From contig CP099839.1 in the NCBI GenBank assembly GCA_030062745.1, positions 11,366,802 to 11,430,801 on the forward strand: 64,000 nt of DNA, given 5' to 3'. This document shows positions 23,438 to 39,022 of the stretch, piece by piece. The position numbers were made by a program, and so were the translations under genes. Numbering within the stretch: the stretch's first letter is position 1; the number at the start of each line of letters is the position of its first letter. The notes beneath the pieces are model-generated. The model saw only the letters and a list, made by a program, of their open reading frames with translations. It did not search any database and was not told the DNA's origin. The DNA comes from Capitulum mitella (Eukaryota > Arthropoda > Thecostraca > Pollicipedomorpha > Pollicipedidae).

Positions 23438-23750
23438 CGCGGGTTAAATGTGGGCAAACCGACCTTATTCCGGATAACCCGATCTGATTCCAGGCATCGG
23501 CCAGCCAATCGCATAGTCCATTCACTGTGGGCCCACGCAGGCTGTCCCTGGGCAAGCCACAGATCAGTATTTGGGCTAACCGGAGTTTAAATGTGGGCAA
23601 ACCGACCTTACTCCGGATAACCCGACCTGATCTCAGGCTTCGGCCAGCCAATGGAATGGAGAGCTCACTGTGGGCCTACGCAGGCTCTCCTTAGGCAAAC
23701 CACAAATCGGTACTTGGGCTAACCGAGTTCAAATGTGGCAATACCAAGAA
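23438..23750. repeat. Tandem repeat of about 143 bp, two units plus a partial third
   Basis: AAATGTGGGCAAACCGACCT begins at 23,446 and 23,589, and a degenerate AAATGTGGCAA at 23,731, giving periods of 143 and 142 bp. Each unit carries GATAACCCGA, GGCCAGCCAATGG-like and CACTGTGGGCC blocks. A related single unit lies at about 22,010-22,175. Frames through the array are composition artefacts. Confidence 0.75.
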
Positions 23751-23989
23751 AAATATAAACTGGTGTTCGGGCCCGATCAGACGGGACCCGACCAAAGCCG
23801 AGGTATTTCAATAATTCACCAGTACATTATTTTTATATTAATATCCTCGTACATAAGATGTATTCTCGGAATCATTGAAACGGCTGAAACACTACGTTTA
23901 ATCCATTCACAAACGTTTATTTTCTCCACATCCATGCGCACACACGCACACACGCGGAGCTGGACACCCAGAGACACACGGTTAGAAAA

Positions 23990-25855
23990 GGCGTTTGTTA
24001 CTGCTAGGTAATAAAACGCAGATGAGTGCAGCGAAACCACTTGTGCCTTGCGTACGCTCTGCTGTTTTAAAAATCCACAAACGTAACTTCATGTTCCGCA
24101 TCCATGACGGTGTTTTCGTCAGCTGTTAGCTCCGGGTCGGCTGCGGCAGTGCCGGGTCGGCAGTACCGGTGGTCGGCTCTGTCGGTGCCGACCCAGCACA
24201 CTTGGCAAGCAGCCGCTCCAACCTTCGGCCATTTCGATCTTGGCTGCCTGAAAGCCCCTTTGCAGTGGCTCTTGAGACGGCCGGCTTGTCACCGCTGGTG
24301 CCGTTGTACCGGTGAAGCGTTTCTGAGGAAAATGGCATGCTATTGTTATATTTCTATGTCACTTCTCCAAATACACCGTGAACTTTGGGTTTGGCTGTAC
24401 ATTTTGTCAGGCACTCACAACCGCAGTTTCCTCAGTTCCGGTCAAGTGAGAAGAAAATCAAACAATGAGATGTTCCGCAAAACGTATGGGAAAGTATCAG
24501 TTCACAAGATACGCAGGATGTTGATTCACGCTTTTGGTCGTGACCATTACCCCACCCGGAATGAGTCTTCACGGCTTCTTAGCAAAGCCCATTTTGCATA
24601 CCTTACATTTTTCGATTACATTAACGCATGTCTGTAACAGCCCATGGGTATGTATGGCAGCTGCCACACCGAATTACAATAGTTTCAACATTACGTGGCT
24701 TAATGGTATGGCATTACATGCAACAGGGACGGGTCCTGGCAGCGGGGCGGCTACCTCTCCTGGCCTTCAAGGGGAGGGTGTAGAAAAGTAGAGGAATAGA
24801 ACGAACCATCTTTAAATAGGTTGTGTAAATCGCTCGCACTCTCCCTTCTCTGTCGTACTGCAGTTTCCGAAGTTCTGGAATTCTGCAATTCTATGATGCG
24901 TGGTTTCCTTATTGATGATTGCACAACAACTGAAATATATCCTTGCATTTGATACTACTCACGTAATCTACCTTTATGTCTTCATTGAAATGATTCCTAT
25001 CAGTAAACCTAAAATCTTTAATGAAGTCCTAAAATGTGCTCATCCCAATAATTTGAGAATAAAACCATCCACTGCCTCATTATCAATTCATTACGTTGCG
25101 TCAGGCCTATTGTTTTCATGGTGATGCGCGAGCTGAGCCTTTCAGACCTTTGAAGGATTTGATATTTCATACACATCATGAACTTGGAATGTCATTGGCT
25201 GTACATTACTTCTATAACTTGTGGGCATGGTTGAAAATTTCCAAAAAATATTGGGGAGGGGGGGGGGGGCGGAGGAAAATAGGATGTGAGACCGCTTTTC
25301 CCGTTATTGGCATTGGCATAATGTTAAAACCCCTAAATGTTTGTGCGTCCGGACACCTCCAGTCACCCCGCGACTGCCAGTTTTGCTTGTGAGCGCATGT
25401 CGAGCGAGCTGTCTGTTTCATTGCCACTTTCATCTTTACTTTACCTCTGTGAATTGCGCAGCACAAAAGGACCTTTTTGACTGATCTCCAGTATTTTGCG
25501 TCCGAGCGGTTGCAAGTTTAAACGTCAAGCGTGTCGCTGATATTTTTGGTGCCATTATCGAGCGGTTGAAAAGCTTGTGTGGAAAATAGGCCCTAGAGTA
25601 AAAAAACTTCTGGATTGGTTGCGTGGGAGAGAAAGTTTGCAGGCTAATAATTCGCAAATACAAGTTAGTACGACTGGAAGCTGTCTAATTGAGTTGTATT
25701 TTGGCCAAATTTTATCATTTCATTCTCAATGGTCGCAAAGCCATTAGCCTCCAGAAAAGATCACGGCTGAGGCGCGCCAGTTCGGGCCTCTCAATCTGAT
25801 CTTTTCTGTCAATTGAAGAATACTCACTCGGCCTTTAGTCTTGGCCTTCCTCGTA
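23990..25855. other. Intergenic, one unassigned open frame
   Basis: The frame at 24,104-24,637 plus (177 residues) is the longest here. It shows no signal peptide, membrane segment or domain that I recognise, and no splice context supports it. The remaining stretch has a G-run at 25,256-25,270 and nothing else of note. Confidence 0.35.
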
Positions 25856-25859
25856 AGAA

Positions 25860-25935
25860 CCGCCCCCGCTGAGGTTTGAACCAGTGATCAGCAGGACTTA
25901 AATTAATCGCCTTTTGACTTAATTTTGGACTACAC
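25860..25935 (-). repeat. tRNA-like fragment (probable SINE remnant)
   Basis: On the minus strand, AAAAGGCGATTAATTTAAGT is followed by CCTGCTGATCACTGGTTCAA and ACCTCAGCGGGGG. This contains a B-box-like GGTTCAAACC and an anticodon-arm-like CTGCTGATCA, but no intact acceptor stem, so it is not called as a functional tRNA. Confidence 0.4.
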
Positions 25936-25939
25936 ATTT

Positions 25940-26990
25940 GTCGTCCAAAATTGCACCAAAACGTTTCCACGATATGAAAGGGACTTAGGTCACATGAACT
26001 CATGCGAGGTCACCGTAAGAGAAGCTGTGTCCATATCCAGATGTCCAGCTTTATCTCTGGTTATTCCATGAGTCAATGGCAGGTCTAGACAGGAAAGGAT
26101 AAAGCCCAATAGCGTGCTTCAAATCAGGTCAAGATCCTTCGTCAGGTCAGCTCATATGATCGACCTATCACCCTATCGTCAAGGCTGTGGAATCCAAGGA
26201 GTTTCAGTTCAAAGGAACGCCGGCTTATCCTTTTATTTGCATTGTTATTGATCCTCCACAGCACACGAAATAACGCAAAGAAAAAGGCTGAATGTCGGGC
26301 CAGGTCACAAGGACAGATCAAGTCACGTCGGGTCACTGGTGTTTCGGTCTGTCAGTTTTCTGAAAACGTTCGTATAAAGCATTTCTATCGTTTTCGAAAC
26401 GTACATGGACGACTTGCCAGCGATGCTCCAAAATCCCATAGATATTGCGATATGGAAAATTGCATTATGCCAGGTCACCTGATGCAATATTTGATCATAT
26501 GAATGTTACAAATGTATGTCATTGTAATGTACAATCTTTGGCCTTTTCATTGGTGCGCTCAGAATTACTCTAGGTTTTTTAAGGGGTGGGGCTAGAACTG
26601 TTCATAAAAATACTATTATTTTACATATATAAGCCAAAAAGTTACAGTACTTTCAAACTTTTCCAAAAAAAATGAGCGCTTTGAAACGTATTCATGGCGA
26701 ACCTTCCGACGATATAAGTTTCATTTTTCTCCAACGTTCCGCTCGAGAGATGGACGAGCAGGGCGTCGGAACGCCCCCTCCCCCCTCCTCCCCGGCTCCG
26801 GCCGACACGTCGGGGTCCAGGATGGGCGCGAGTTAACATCACATTTTACAGGAGGCGCGTCGCAGAGACACAGCCAGCCCAAAACTTTGGAGGTACGTGA
26901 CCATTATTCAGTCCCTATCCATGAGTGGGCCCCTTGAATAAAAAAAGCCAATGAAAATTTGACAATGGCCGTCTGCCGTTCTTAACGTTA
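25940..26990. other. Intergenic, no gene recognised
   Basis: Short frames only, with scattered AGGTCA words at 25,980-26,340. No supported feature. Confidence 0.35.
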
Positions 26991-27034
26991 GTAGGTGCAA
27001 CCAGTAGACTCATATCTGATCGTCGATGATGGCG

Positions 27035-27720
27035 CCAAAAACGTTTTTTTCTGGGGCCTCCGCAACTGTCAGGGCGCCCTTCTGCGGACCGTCAGGTGGC
27101 TACTCTACAGGCCAGGCGCCCCTCCACAAGCCGTAAGGGAGCCCCTTCACAGATCAACACAGGGCCCTACGGGCGATGGCAATAGCCCACGCATGTCAAC
27201 AGGGGCTCCTTCATGCCGACAGGGGCCAACTATAGACAAGCAGGAGGCCCCTTCCGTCCGGCAAGGGGTTCCTACAGGCCGGCAGGACCCCAGAGAATAG
27301 CAGGGGGTCCCCTTCACAGGCCAGCAGGGGCACTCCGAAGGCTGACAGTGGTCCACAGGCCGATAATGGACCTACAGACTGGCAGGTGACCCCTAAAGGC
27401 CGGTAGGGAGTCCAAAAGGCCTCCACAGGACCCCTACAGGTTGGCTGGGGGTCCACACAGGCAGGGGGCCAAACAGGCTGGCAGGGGCCCCTACAGGCAG
27501 GGGGCCCCTAGAGGCAGATAGGGGTCTTTGGGCTTGGATCTACATATTCCACTTTTTGTCTTCTCTTGTCTACCGCTCTTAAGCATTTTGGCAATAGCTT
27601 CGGTGTTTTGTAACATCGGTGAGCATTCAACATTTTTCTAACATCGGTGTGCTCCCTTCAAAAATTTCGGAGGGGGGTCCCAGGACCCCTGGGACTCCCC
27701 CCTGGCTGCGCCCCTACTGG
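27035..27720 (-). repeat. Repeat family C copy 1 with an array of about 20-21-bp units
   Basis: On the minus strand, 27,080-27,530 is an array built on CTGCCGGCCTGTAGGGNCCC with a unit of about 20-21 bp and occasional insertions. It is flanked on one side by CCAAAAACGTTTTTTTCTGG and on the other by AGGGGTCTTTGGGCTTGGAT. The same flanks and array recur in the opposite orientation at 29,335-29,960. Confidence 0.65.
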
Positions 27721-27724
27721 CTGA

Positions 27725-28765
27725 AGATAACCTTAGATGACGATGACCTAGTATGACACTGGTTGACTTAAGATGATCGGTATGTCGTTTGAAAATAGTG
27801 TTAGTTGATTGAGATGCTACATTTGACTTCAGTATCTGTTGCTCGAAAAAAAACTTTTCCAGCTTCGTGAACGCATTTACTCAGACGATCCCTCTGGACA
27901 AGTCTGGTCATGAGGACTTTCCTGGACGGTTAACTTCCTCAGAATTAGGGCAGGTACCTGAGCCAATTAATCCTGATGGACAACCACCCCTTCCGTCCCA
28001 GTGGCGCTCAAGGAGCCCTCCACTGCCATGGCACATACTGTAGTCACTCAATGAAAGCTTTCACTTTCCACTTTCAAACGTGTCCAGTTACGCAATTCTC
28101 AACCTCGACGACTTGTGGCAGTTTTTTTTGTGGGCGAGGTGTGCATCGAGCGAGACCGTGCATGGTTTGATCACGATCTGGTGGCTCAGGTGCATTGGGA
28201 TCATAGGCAGAGGAACGCGGGCGGAGATGGCCCGCTTTTTTGGAAACCTAACGTTGGTTCTGCAGGTAGAATCACCTTCACCAACCGCCGTCCCTTGTAT
28301 GCTCCTACACCCCTGATGTAGATCATGATGTGAACAACTTCGGATCCGGTTGGGTACGGAGCACCGGCTTTATTTTTTTCTCCAGTCGGACTCGTCATCT
28401 CATCAGTCGACATGTTTCGTCTAGGTCGCGACGAAACACGATCTAGAACGGCTCCTCGTCAAACCCATCAAGTTCTTTACCAAGAATTCCTCGAGTTCCT
28501 AGGGACGGTTACCAAGATCGCACCCCTCCCTGCCATACCCAAATGATGAATTGGCACGTGGTTTAGAATAGGTCATTGAAAGAATAAGCGGACACAGACA
28601 AATTTACCTGACACAACCACACCAACCACACAAAAACCTGACAAATATCTCATCAGGTGCCTCTTGAGGGTTCCTTTGACGTCTTTGCGATAACATTTTA
28701 TAGTCTCCTGAAACTGACCATACTTATTAAGGTGGATGACACCAGGTATCAAAGGCGATATAAAT
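27725..28765. other. Intergenic, no gene recognised
   Basis: Overlapping short frames at 27,976-28,413 have no recognisable product. Nothing else is supported. Confidence 0.35.
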
Positions 28766-29334
28766 ATAACCTACTGCAGGCACGGATCCAAAGGGGGGGG
28801 GACGACGACGATGGGGCGACCGCCCCCTGAGGCCCGAGGAGGGGCCCAACGCGAGGGTCCCGAAAGAGCCCCTCTCGAATTCAAAGGGGCCCCGAGGGCG
28901 CCACGTATGAGCTTCACCTGGTTTCTGTAAAAACGTGACGGGTTCTTGATGCAGTCGGGGCCTGTGGGAGGGTTAGATGATCCCTGAGATGTATTAGGGG
29001 ACCCCTGACGCTCCCAAAGGACCCGAGACCACGCCAGGGTCCCAGCACGGCAGATTGCTCCTGAGACCGCCAGAAGCGTCACAGGGCCCCTAAGAGACCA
29101 ACATGAGGACTGAGTCCCCAAGACAGCCCAGGGGCCCCTAGATGGGTTTCACGGACCTATGTGAAAAGCTGAAGGTTCTTGATGCAGTCAGAGGGCTCCC
29201 GGAATGGTCAATGAGACCCTGAAACGGCAAGATGGCCCCTAAGATAGATAAGAAGACCTCTGAAACTCTCCAAGGGTCCCTGTGACCGTAAGAGGGGCCC
29301 CAACACGACAAACGGTCCACGAGACCGCTTTAAG

Positions 29335-29960
29335 AGATCCAAGCCCATAGAGGGACCCCTATCGACCTGTAGAGGTCCCCTGTCAATCTGTAGTGTCACC
29401 TGCTAGCCTGTGAGGACCCATGTCAGTCTGTAAGGGCTCCCTGCTGTCCTAAAGGGACCCCTGCCGGCCTACAGAGCCCCCTGCCAGCCTTTACGGCTCC
29501 TGCTGGCCTGTAGTGGCTCCCTGCTGGCCTACAGGGGGCGCCCTGCCGACCTGCAGGGCCCCCTGTCGGTCTGTAGGGTGCCTCCTGCCGGCTTTTGGGA
29601 GCCCTACCAGCCTGCAGGGACCACCTGCCGGTCTGCAGGGCTCCCTGCCGGCCTGTAGGCCTCCCGCTAGCCTGTGAAAGGACCCCTGCTGTTTTATGGG
29701 GTCCTGCCGGCCTGTAGGGTACCTGCCGGTCGGAAGGGGCCCCTGCTTGCCTGAAGCTGGCCCCCTGTCGGCATGACGGGCCCCTGCTGACATGCAAGGA
29801 CCCTTGCCACCGCCTCTAAGGCCTCCCTGCCGGCCTGTGGAGGGGTTCGCTTACGGTATGTAGAGGCCCCCTGACGGTCTTCAGAGGGCCCCCCTGTCAT
29901 TTGGGGAAGCCCCCAGTAAAAAACCGTTTTTGGTACGATCATTGACAATCACACAAGAGC
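29335..29960 (+). repeat. Repeat family C copy 2 (nested in family A copy 3)
   Basis: Array of CTGCCGGCCTGTAGGG units of about 20-21 bp, preceded by ATCCAAGCCCATAGAGGG and followed by CCCAGTAAAAAACCGTTTTTGG, the mirror image of the copy at 27,035-27,720. Because the unit is close to 21 bp, frames such as 29,423-29,797 minus stay open through it. Confidence 0.65.
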
Positions 29961-30479
29961 CCGCTGATTGCATCTGATAACGTTTAGGAACGGCAAGCGT
30001 CCACTGCGGTACAATTTTCGGTGTTATTATTCGGGGGGCCCACACATAGGATACGGATTCATCAGTTCATCACTGGTCACGCATCGCCCACTCCCGAAAT
30101 TCTGGAACCCTTTACCTCTCCGCGAGCATCAGGTGAAATGTTATGTTAATATTTTTGTCCACGGAGTCCACATGAAGTGAGGGGGCCCACCGCTGGGCGA
30201 GGACTCCCTGACTTTTTGACTCCCGAAATTTTTGCCCGGCTGCGCCCCTGCCCTCGAGTGTGTCAGGCGGGCTTCCGGCACAGAACAGGCCCCCCTGAGA
30301 CTGCCAATGAAGCCCAGGAAACGTCAACAAAGACCCCTGGTATGGCTAGAGGGGGCCTTAAGACTGCCAGACAAACCCATGTAATGGAGGAAGACCCCTG
30401 ATACAGCCATGGAGACTACAGGACACGATCAGAGGGCCCTTGACACCGCACAGGGGCTCTGAAGTCGCCAAGTCTTTTT

Positions 30480-33780
<3,301 letters not shown>

Positions 33781-35060
33781 CCACTACCATGCTGGTTGGC
33801 TGATGGAGAGCAACAGTTTTCCACAGCAAAAAATGTAGTGCTTTTAAGTTAAAGTGAATTTAAAGTAATTGTTTAATTATGATATCATGCTATTACTTAA
33901 TATTATAATAAGGATATGTCACCAATGTTGAGGCATTAACATTTTAATTCTTATGACAACTAGATATGCCCATTATGGAGATGTCATTGAAAACAGGAAA
34001 CTTTGGTTCAGGTTGTTATTACACCATTGTGTAACCATATTTTTGTTATGATATATGATTATTATTAAGTATGAGACAATATTATTACATTATGTCTGTA
34101 CAATATTGTTTATTTTAAGCATTGCTATCCTTGTTTGGAAGGGAGGGGGCATGGGACTGTATCACCCCTGTCTAGGGGTATAGAGGATACTCAGCTACAA
34201 ACCTGGAAATAAGGGACAGAAATGGTGAGCTGAAGGCACAGTATAGGATACTAGAAGCTGCAGACCAACATAGTGTGATCAGACTTTGCTCTGTCCAGCA
34301 AACAGTTTAGGTAAGGTAAGGTAAGGTTAGGTTAGGTTAAGTTAGGTTAGGTTAGGTTAGGTTAGGATAGGTCAGGTTAGGCTAGGTTACTATTTAAGGT
34401 TACATAGCTTTTTGTACTTCATTTTGTTTTACAATTTCTTTGAATTTTTTATGGAAACTTTTTTCAAAATAACTTACTTTTTTGTTGTTTGTGATTTCGT
34501 TTTTGTGTCTTATTTTTTTTATAAATTATGACATTATTACTAACATTATAACTGGCATATTTACTTCATAGTTAATTTATGCAACACATTAGTTATTGCC
34601 AAACCTTTCTTGTCTCTTGTAGTTGGTCCTTGGGTCTGATCAACATCTGGTCAGCACCAATACATGTAAACATGCTTTTTACATGGAAATGTCAAACATC
34701 CCATTGCAGGTAGTTGGTGGCCAGCAACTGGTGTGACTGCAACAGCACAATTTTTTGGGAGAAACATTGTATCTTTCAGCTTTTTTGGTGGCTGAAATTG
34801 TAAGCAGTACATGTCAGCATTGCATTTTAAGCATTATTGAATCACCATGATTCTTTTCCCACAGTGTAAGTGTGAGGGCCAAAATCTTACTTTTGGCTGT
34901 ATTATTAGTAATGCTTTGCAGCAGAAGATAAATGATTAAACAATGCTGTTGTTTCTTATTTCAGGTATTGATCATCAAAGTGAAGCAATGTTCATTTCAG
35001 TTATGCTAAATGCTGAAACCAGTACTTAGAATTTCTGTTTTACTGATAGGATTGCAGGTG
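33781..35060. other. CpG-free block upstream of SELENOO coding exons
   Basis: One CG (34,498-34,499) in about 1,280 bp, after which CG frequency jumps at the GC-rich first coding exon. It probably represents a first intron or 5' gene body of SELENOO. No coding exon was recognised inside. Confidence 0.8.
34308..34392. repeat. Degenerate TTAGG-type interstitial repeat
   Basis: About 15 tandem 5-base units close to GGTTA (GGTAA at the left, GGTTA in the middle, variants at the right). TTAGG is the usual arthropod telomere unit, and the divergence plus internal position argue against a true telomere. A similar tract lies at 55,398-55,458. Confidence 0.7.
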
Positions 35061-35243
35061 GCCTTCGGTGTGGGATCCGCATCCCAGACTGATTTTATCA
35101 AGTTTCTCCAGGAGGCGCCAAAAGAATTTGATGTTCATCACTCTTCTAAACCTTTCTTAACCAGCTTCATCACAACTAGCTGCTATAATATTAACTTAAA
35201 TCTGACAGCCTTCCTCTGTCAGTCAACTCATTTCTTCAGAACC

Positions 35244-37340
<2,097 letters not shown>

Positions 37341-37362
<22 letters not shown>

Positions 37363-37740
37363 GCGGCCGCTCTCCCGTGTCACGGTCAGCTGCTCCGGCT
37401 GAGCGGGCGGTCACCCGTGTCACGGTCAGCTGCTCCGGCTGAGCGACCGTTCTTCCGTGTCACGGTCAGCTGCTCCAGCTGAGCGGCTGGGCGCCCGATT
37501 CTCGGTCAGCTGCTCCGGCTGAGCGGCCCGCCGCTCGACTCACGATCAGCTGCTCCGGCTGAGCGGCCCGCCGCCCGATTCACGGTCAGCTGCTCCGGCT
37601 GAGCGGCCCGCCGCTCGACTCACGGTCAGCTGCTCCTGCTGAGCGGCCCGCCGCCCGACTCACGGTCAGCTGCTCCTGCTAAGCGGTTCGCCGCCCGACT
37701 CACGGTCAGCTTCTCCGGCTGAGCGGTCTGCCGCGTGGCC
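37341..37740 (+). repeat. 40-bp minisatellite, 10 units, starting inside the SELENOO C-terminus
   Basis: CACGGTCAGCTGCTCCRGCT starts every 40 bases exactly: 37,341, 37,381, 37,421, 37,461, 37,501, 37,541, 37,581, 37,621, 37,661 and 37,701. The first unit contains the last SELENOO codons (TVSCSS) and the stop. Later units diverge mainly in their second half. The spacing has no insertions or deletions. Confidence 0.95.
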
Positions 37741-37744
37741 CAGA

Positions 37745-39015
37745 CTCCCTGATGGCTGCCGACTGGTGGTGTGCGCCTTTCCCGCCCGGGGCCGGCTCGG
37801 ATGCAGTGTTCGTCCGTTGTGAGAAACTTTCATTATCCTAGTTCTCTTGAGTTCAGACGTGTGCTGTGCTTCAGTGCCATCGTGCAGGAAGTCATAGCGC
37901 ACAACACGTCTGAGGTCTGGCGAGAGCTGCGCTGCACGACAGCCTCAGAGTAAGCTTATCGGTTGAACTTATCTTAAGCTTATCGGTTGAGCAACAGTAA
38001 ATCGCGGGTCGTCTGGTCTTGCGAGTTGTTCTGTGACGTGGTTTTGTGGCACCACAAAGTAGCATTTAGCGGGAATGCCTCCCGTTTGAGGCATGCCTTC
38101 TCGGAAGTGCCCTGCTGCGCTGTTTCGAAATATGATGACCTGAGCGATAGCGTCGGCAACATGATCTTGAAGGTCCTTCGCCTTTCAGGACTGCAGAGTG
38201 ACGTGAATCTATCAATGCTGTGGTCTTAAGCGCCACGTTTGCGTGATTTTTATGATGTTGATAAGAGATATGATGCCGCTAGGTACAACATAAATTTGGA
38301 TTCGGCAATATATTATTGTTGTTTTATTATACTCTGAGCAATTTAAGATACATTGCGAGGTGAATTAGCATTTTTGTAACCAGTCGGGGCAGACTGTTGT
38401 TCATTTCGGTTATCGCATGTATTACTGCGAGCAGAGCATGGGGCAGAACTTCAGACAAATGCCTGTGGCAGACAATAAAAGCGCTTGAGAATAAAACACA
38501 CAATGTGATGGAACTGTGCACGAGCAATGGGGCATGCAGTGTCATTTTCATCATTAGCGATGGCAGTAACATGCAAATGGTTTCGTTCGACAGTTCGCAT
38601 CTTCGACCATCCACAAGAAAATGGTTTGTTCCTGCGGTCAGATTTCAACGCAGTTCGAACTCTTGATCAAACAGCTGATGCAGGAATATGTCCACCCCCG
38701 CCTCCGAGATGAACTCGTCCACCAGTTGATGTATCGTTGCCTCTGGAAGACTGGAGAATATCGACATTGGAACAACCACAAAATGGCCAAACCAAACCAA
38801 ACCATACCAACCAAACCATACAACAGTCATAAACTATATAGCACTCCAGATGGGCGCTCATCGAAGTACGACGATCGCATCCGATTGTTGAACTTTCGCA
38901 GCTTATCCTGAAAACACGAAGCAATGAAAGACGAACCGTCTCAGTGCATTCAAAACACCATAAATACGAAAAACGACTCCGAGCATACATCTGTACCATC
39001 ACGTTCCTCCGCCCG
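37745..39015. other. Convergent 3' region of SELENOO and the minus-strand gene
   Basis: Contains AATAAA on the plus strand at 38,474-38,479 (a candidate SELENOO poly(A) signal about 1.1 kb after the stop), and TTTATT at 38,323-38,328, which would serve a minus-strand transcript. A 16-bp direct repeat TAAGCTTATCGGTTGA lies at 37,951 and 37,975. No coding exon was recognised. Confidence 0.45.
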
Positions 39016-39022
39016 GCCGTGC

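Noticed and set aside
29423..29797. 124-residue frame with GRQGA-type amino acid repeats
   Set aside because: It is produced by a tandem unit close to 21 bp, which keeps frames open without selection. Similar frames in the family A arrays are rejected for the same reason.
34308..34392. Possible telomere
   Set aside because: The units are degenerate, the tract is under 100 bp, and genes lie on both sides, so it is an interstitial tract.
35010..35243. Hydrophobic N-terminal extension of SELENOO in frame from 35,010
   Set aside because: The sequence is AT-rich and CpG-poor like the upstream intron, and a consensus acceptor ends at 35,239, just where GC-rich coding sequence starts.
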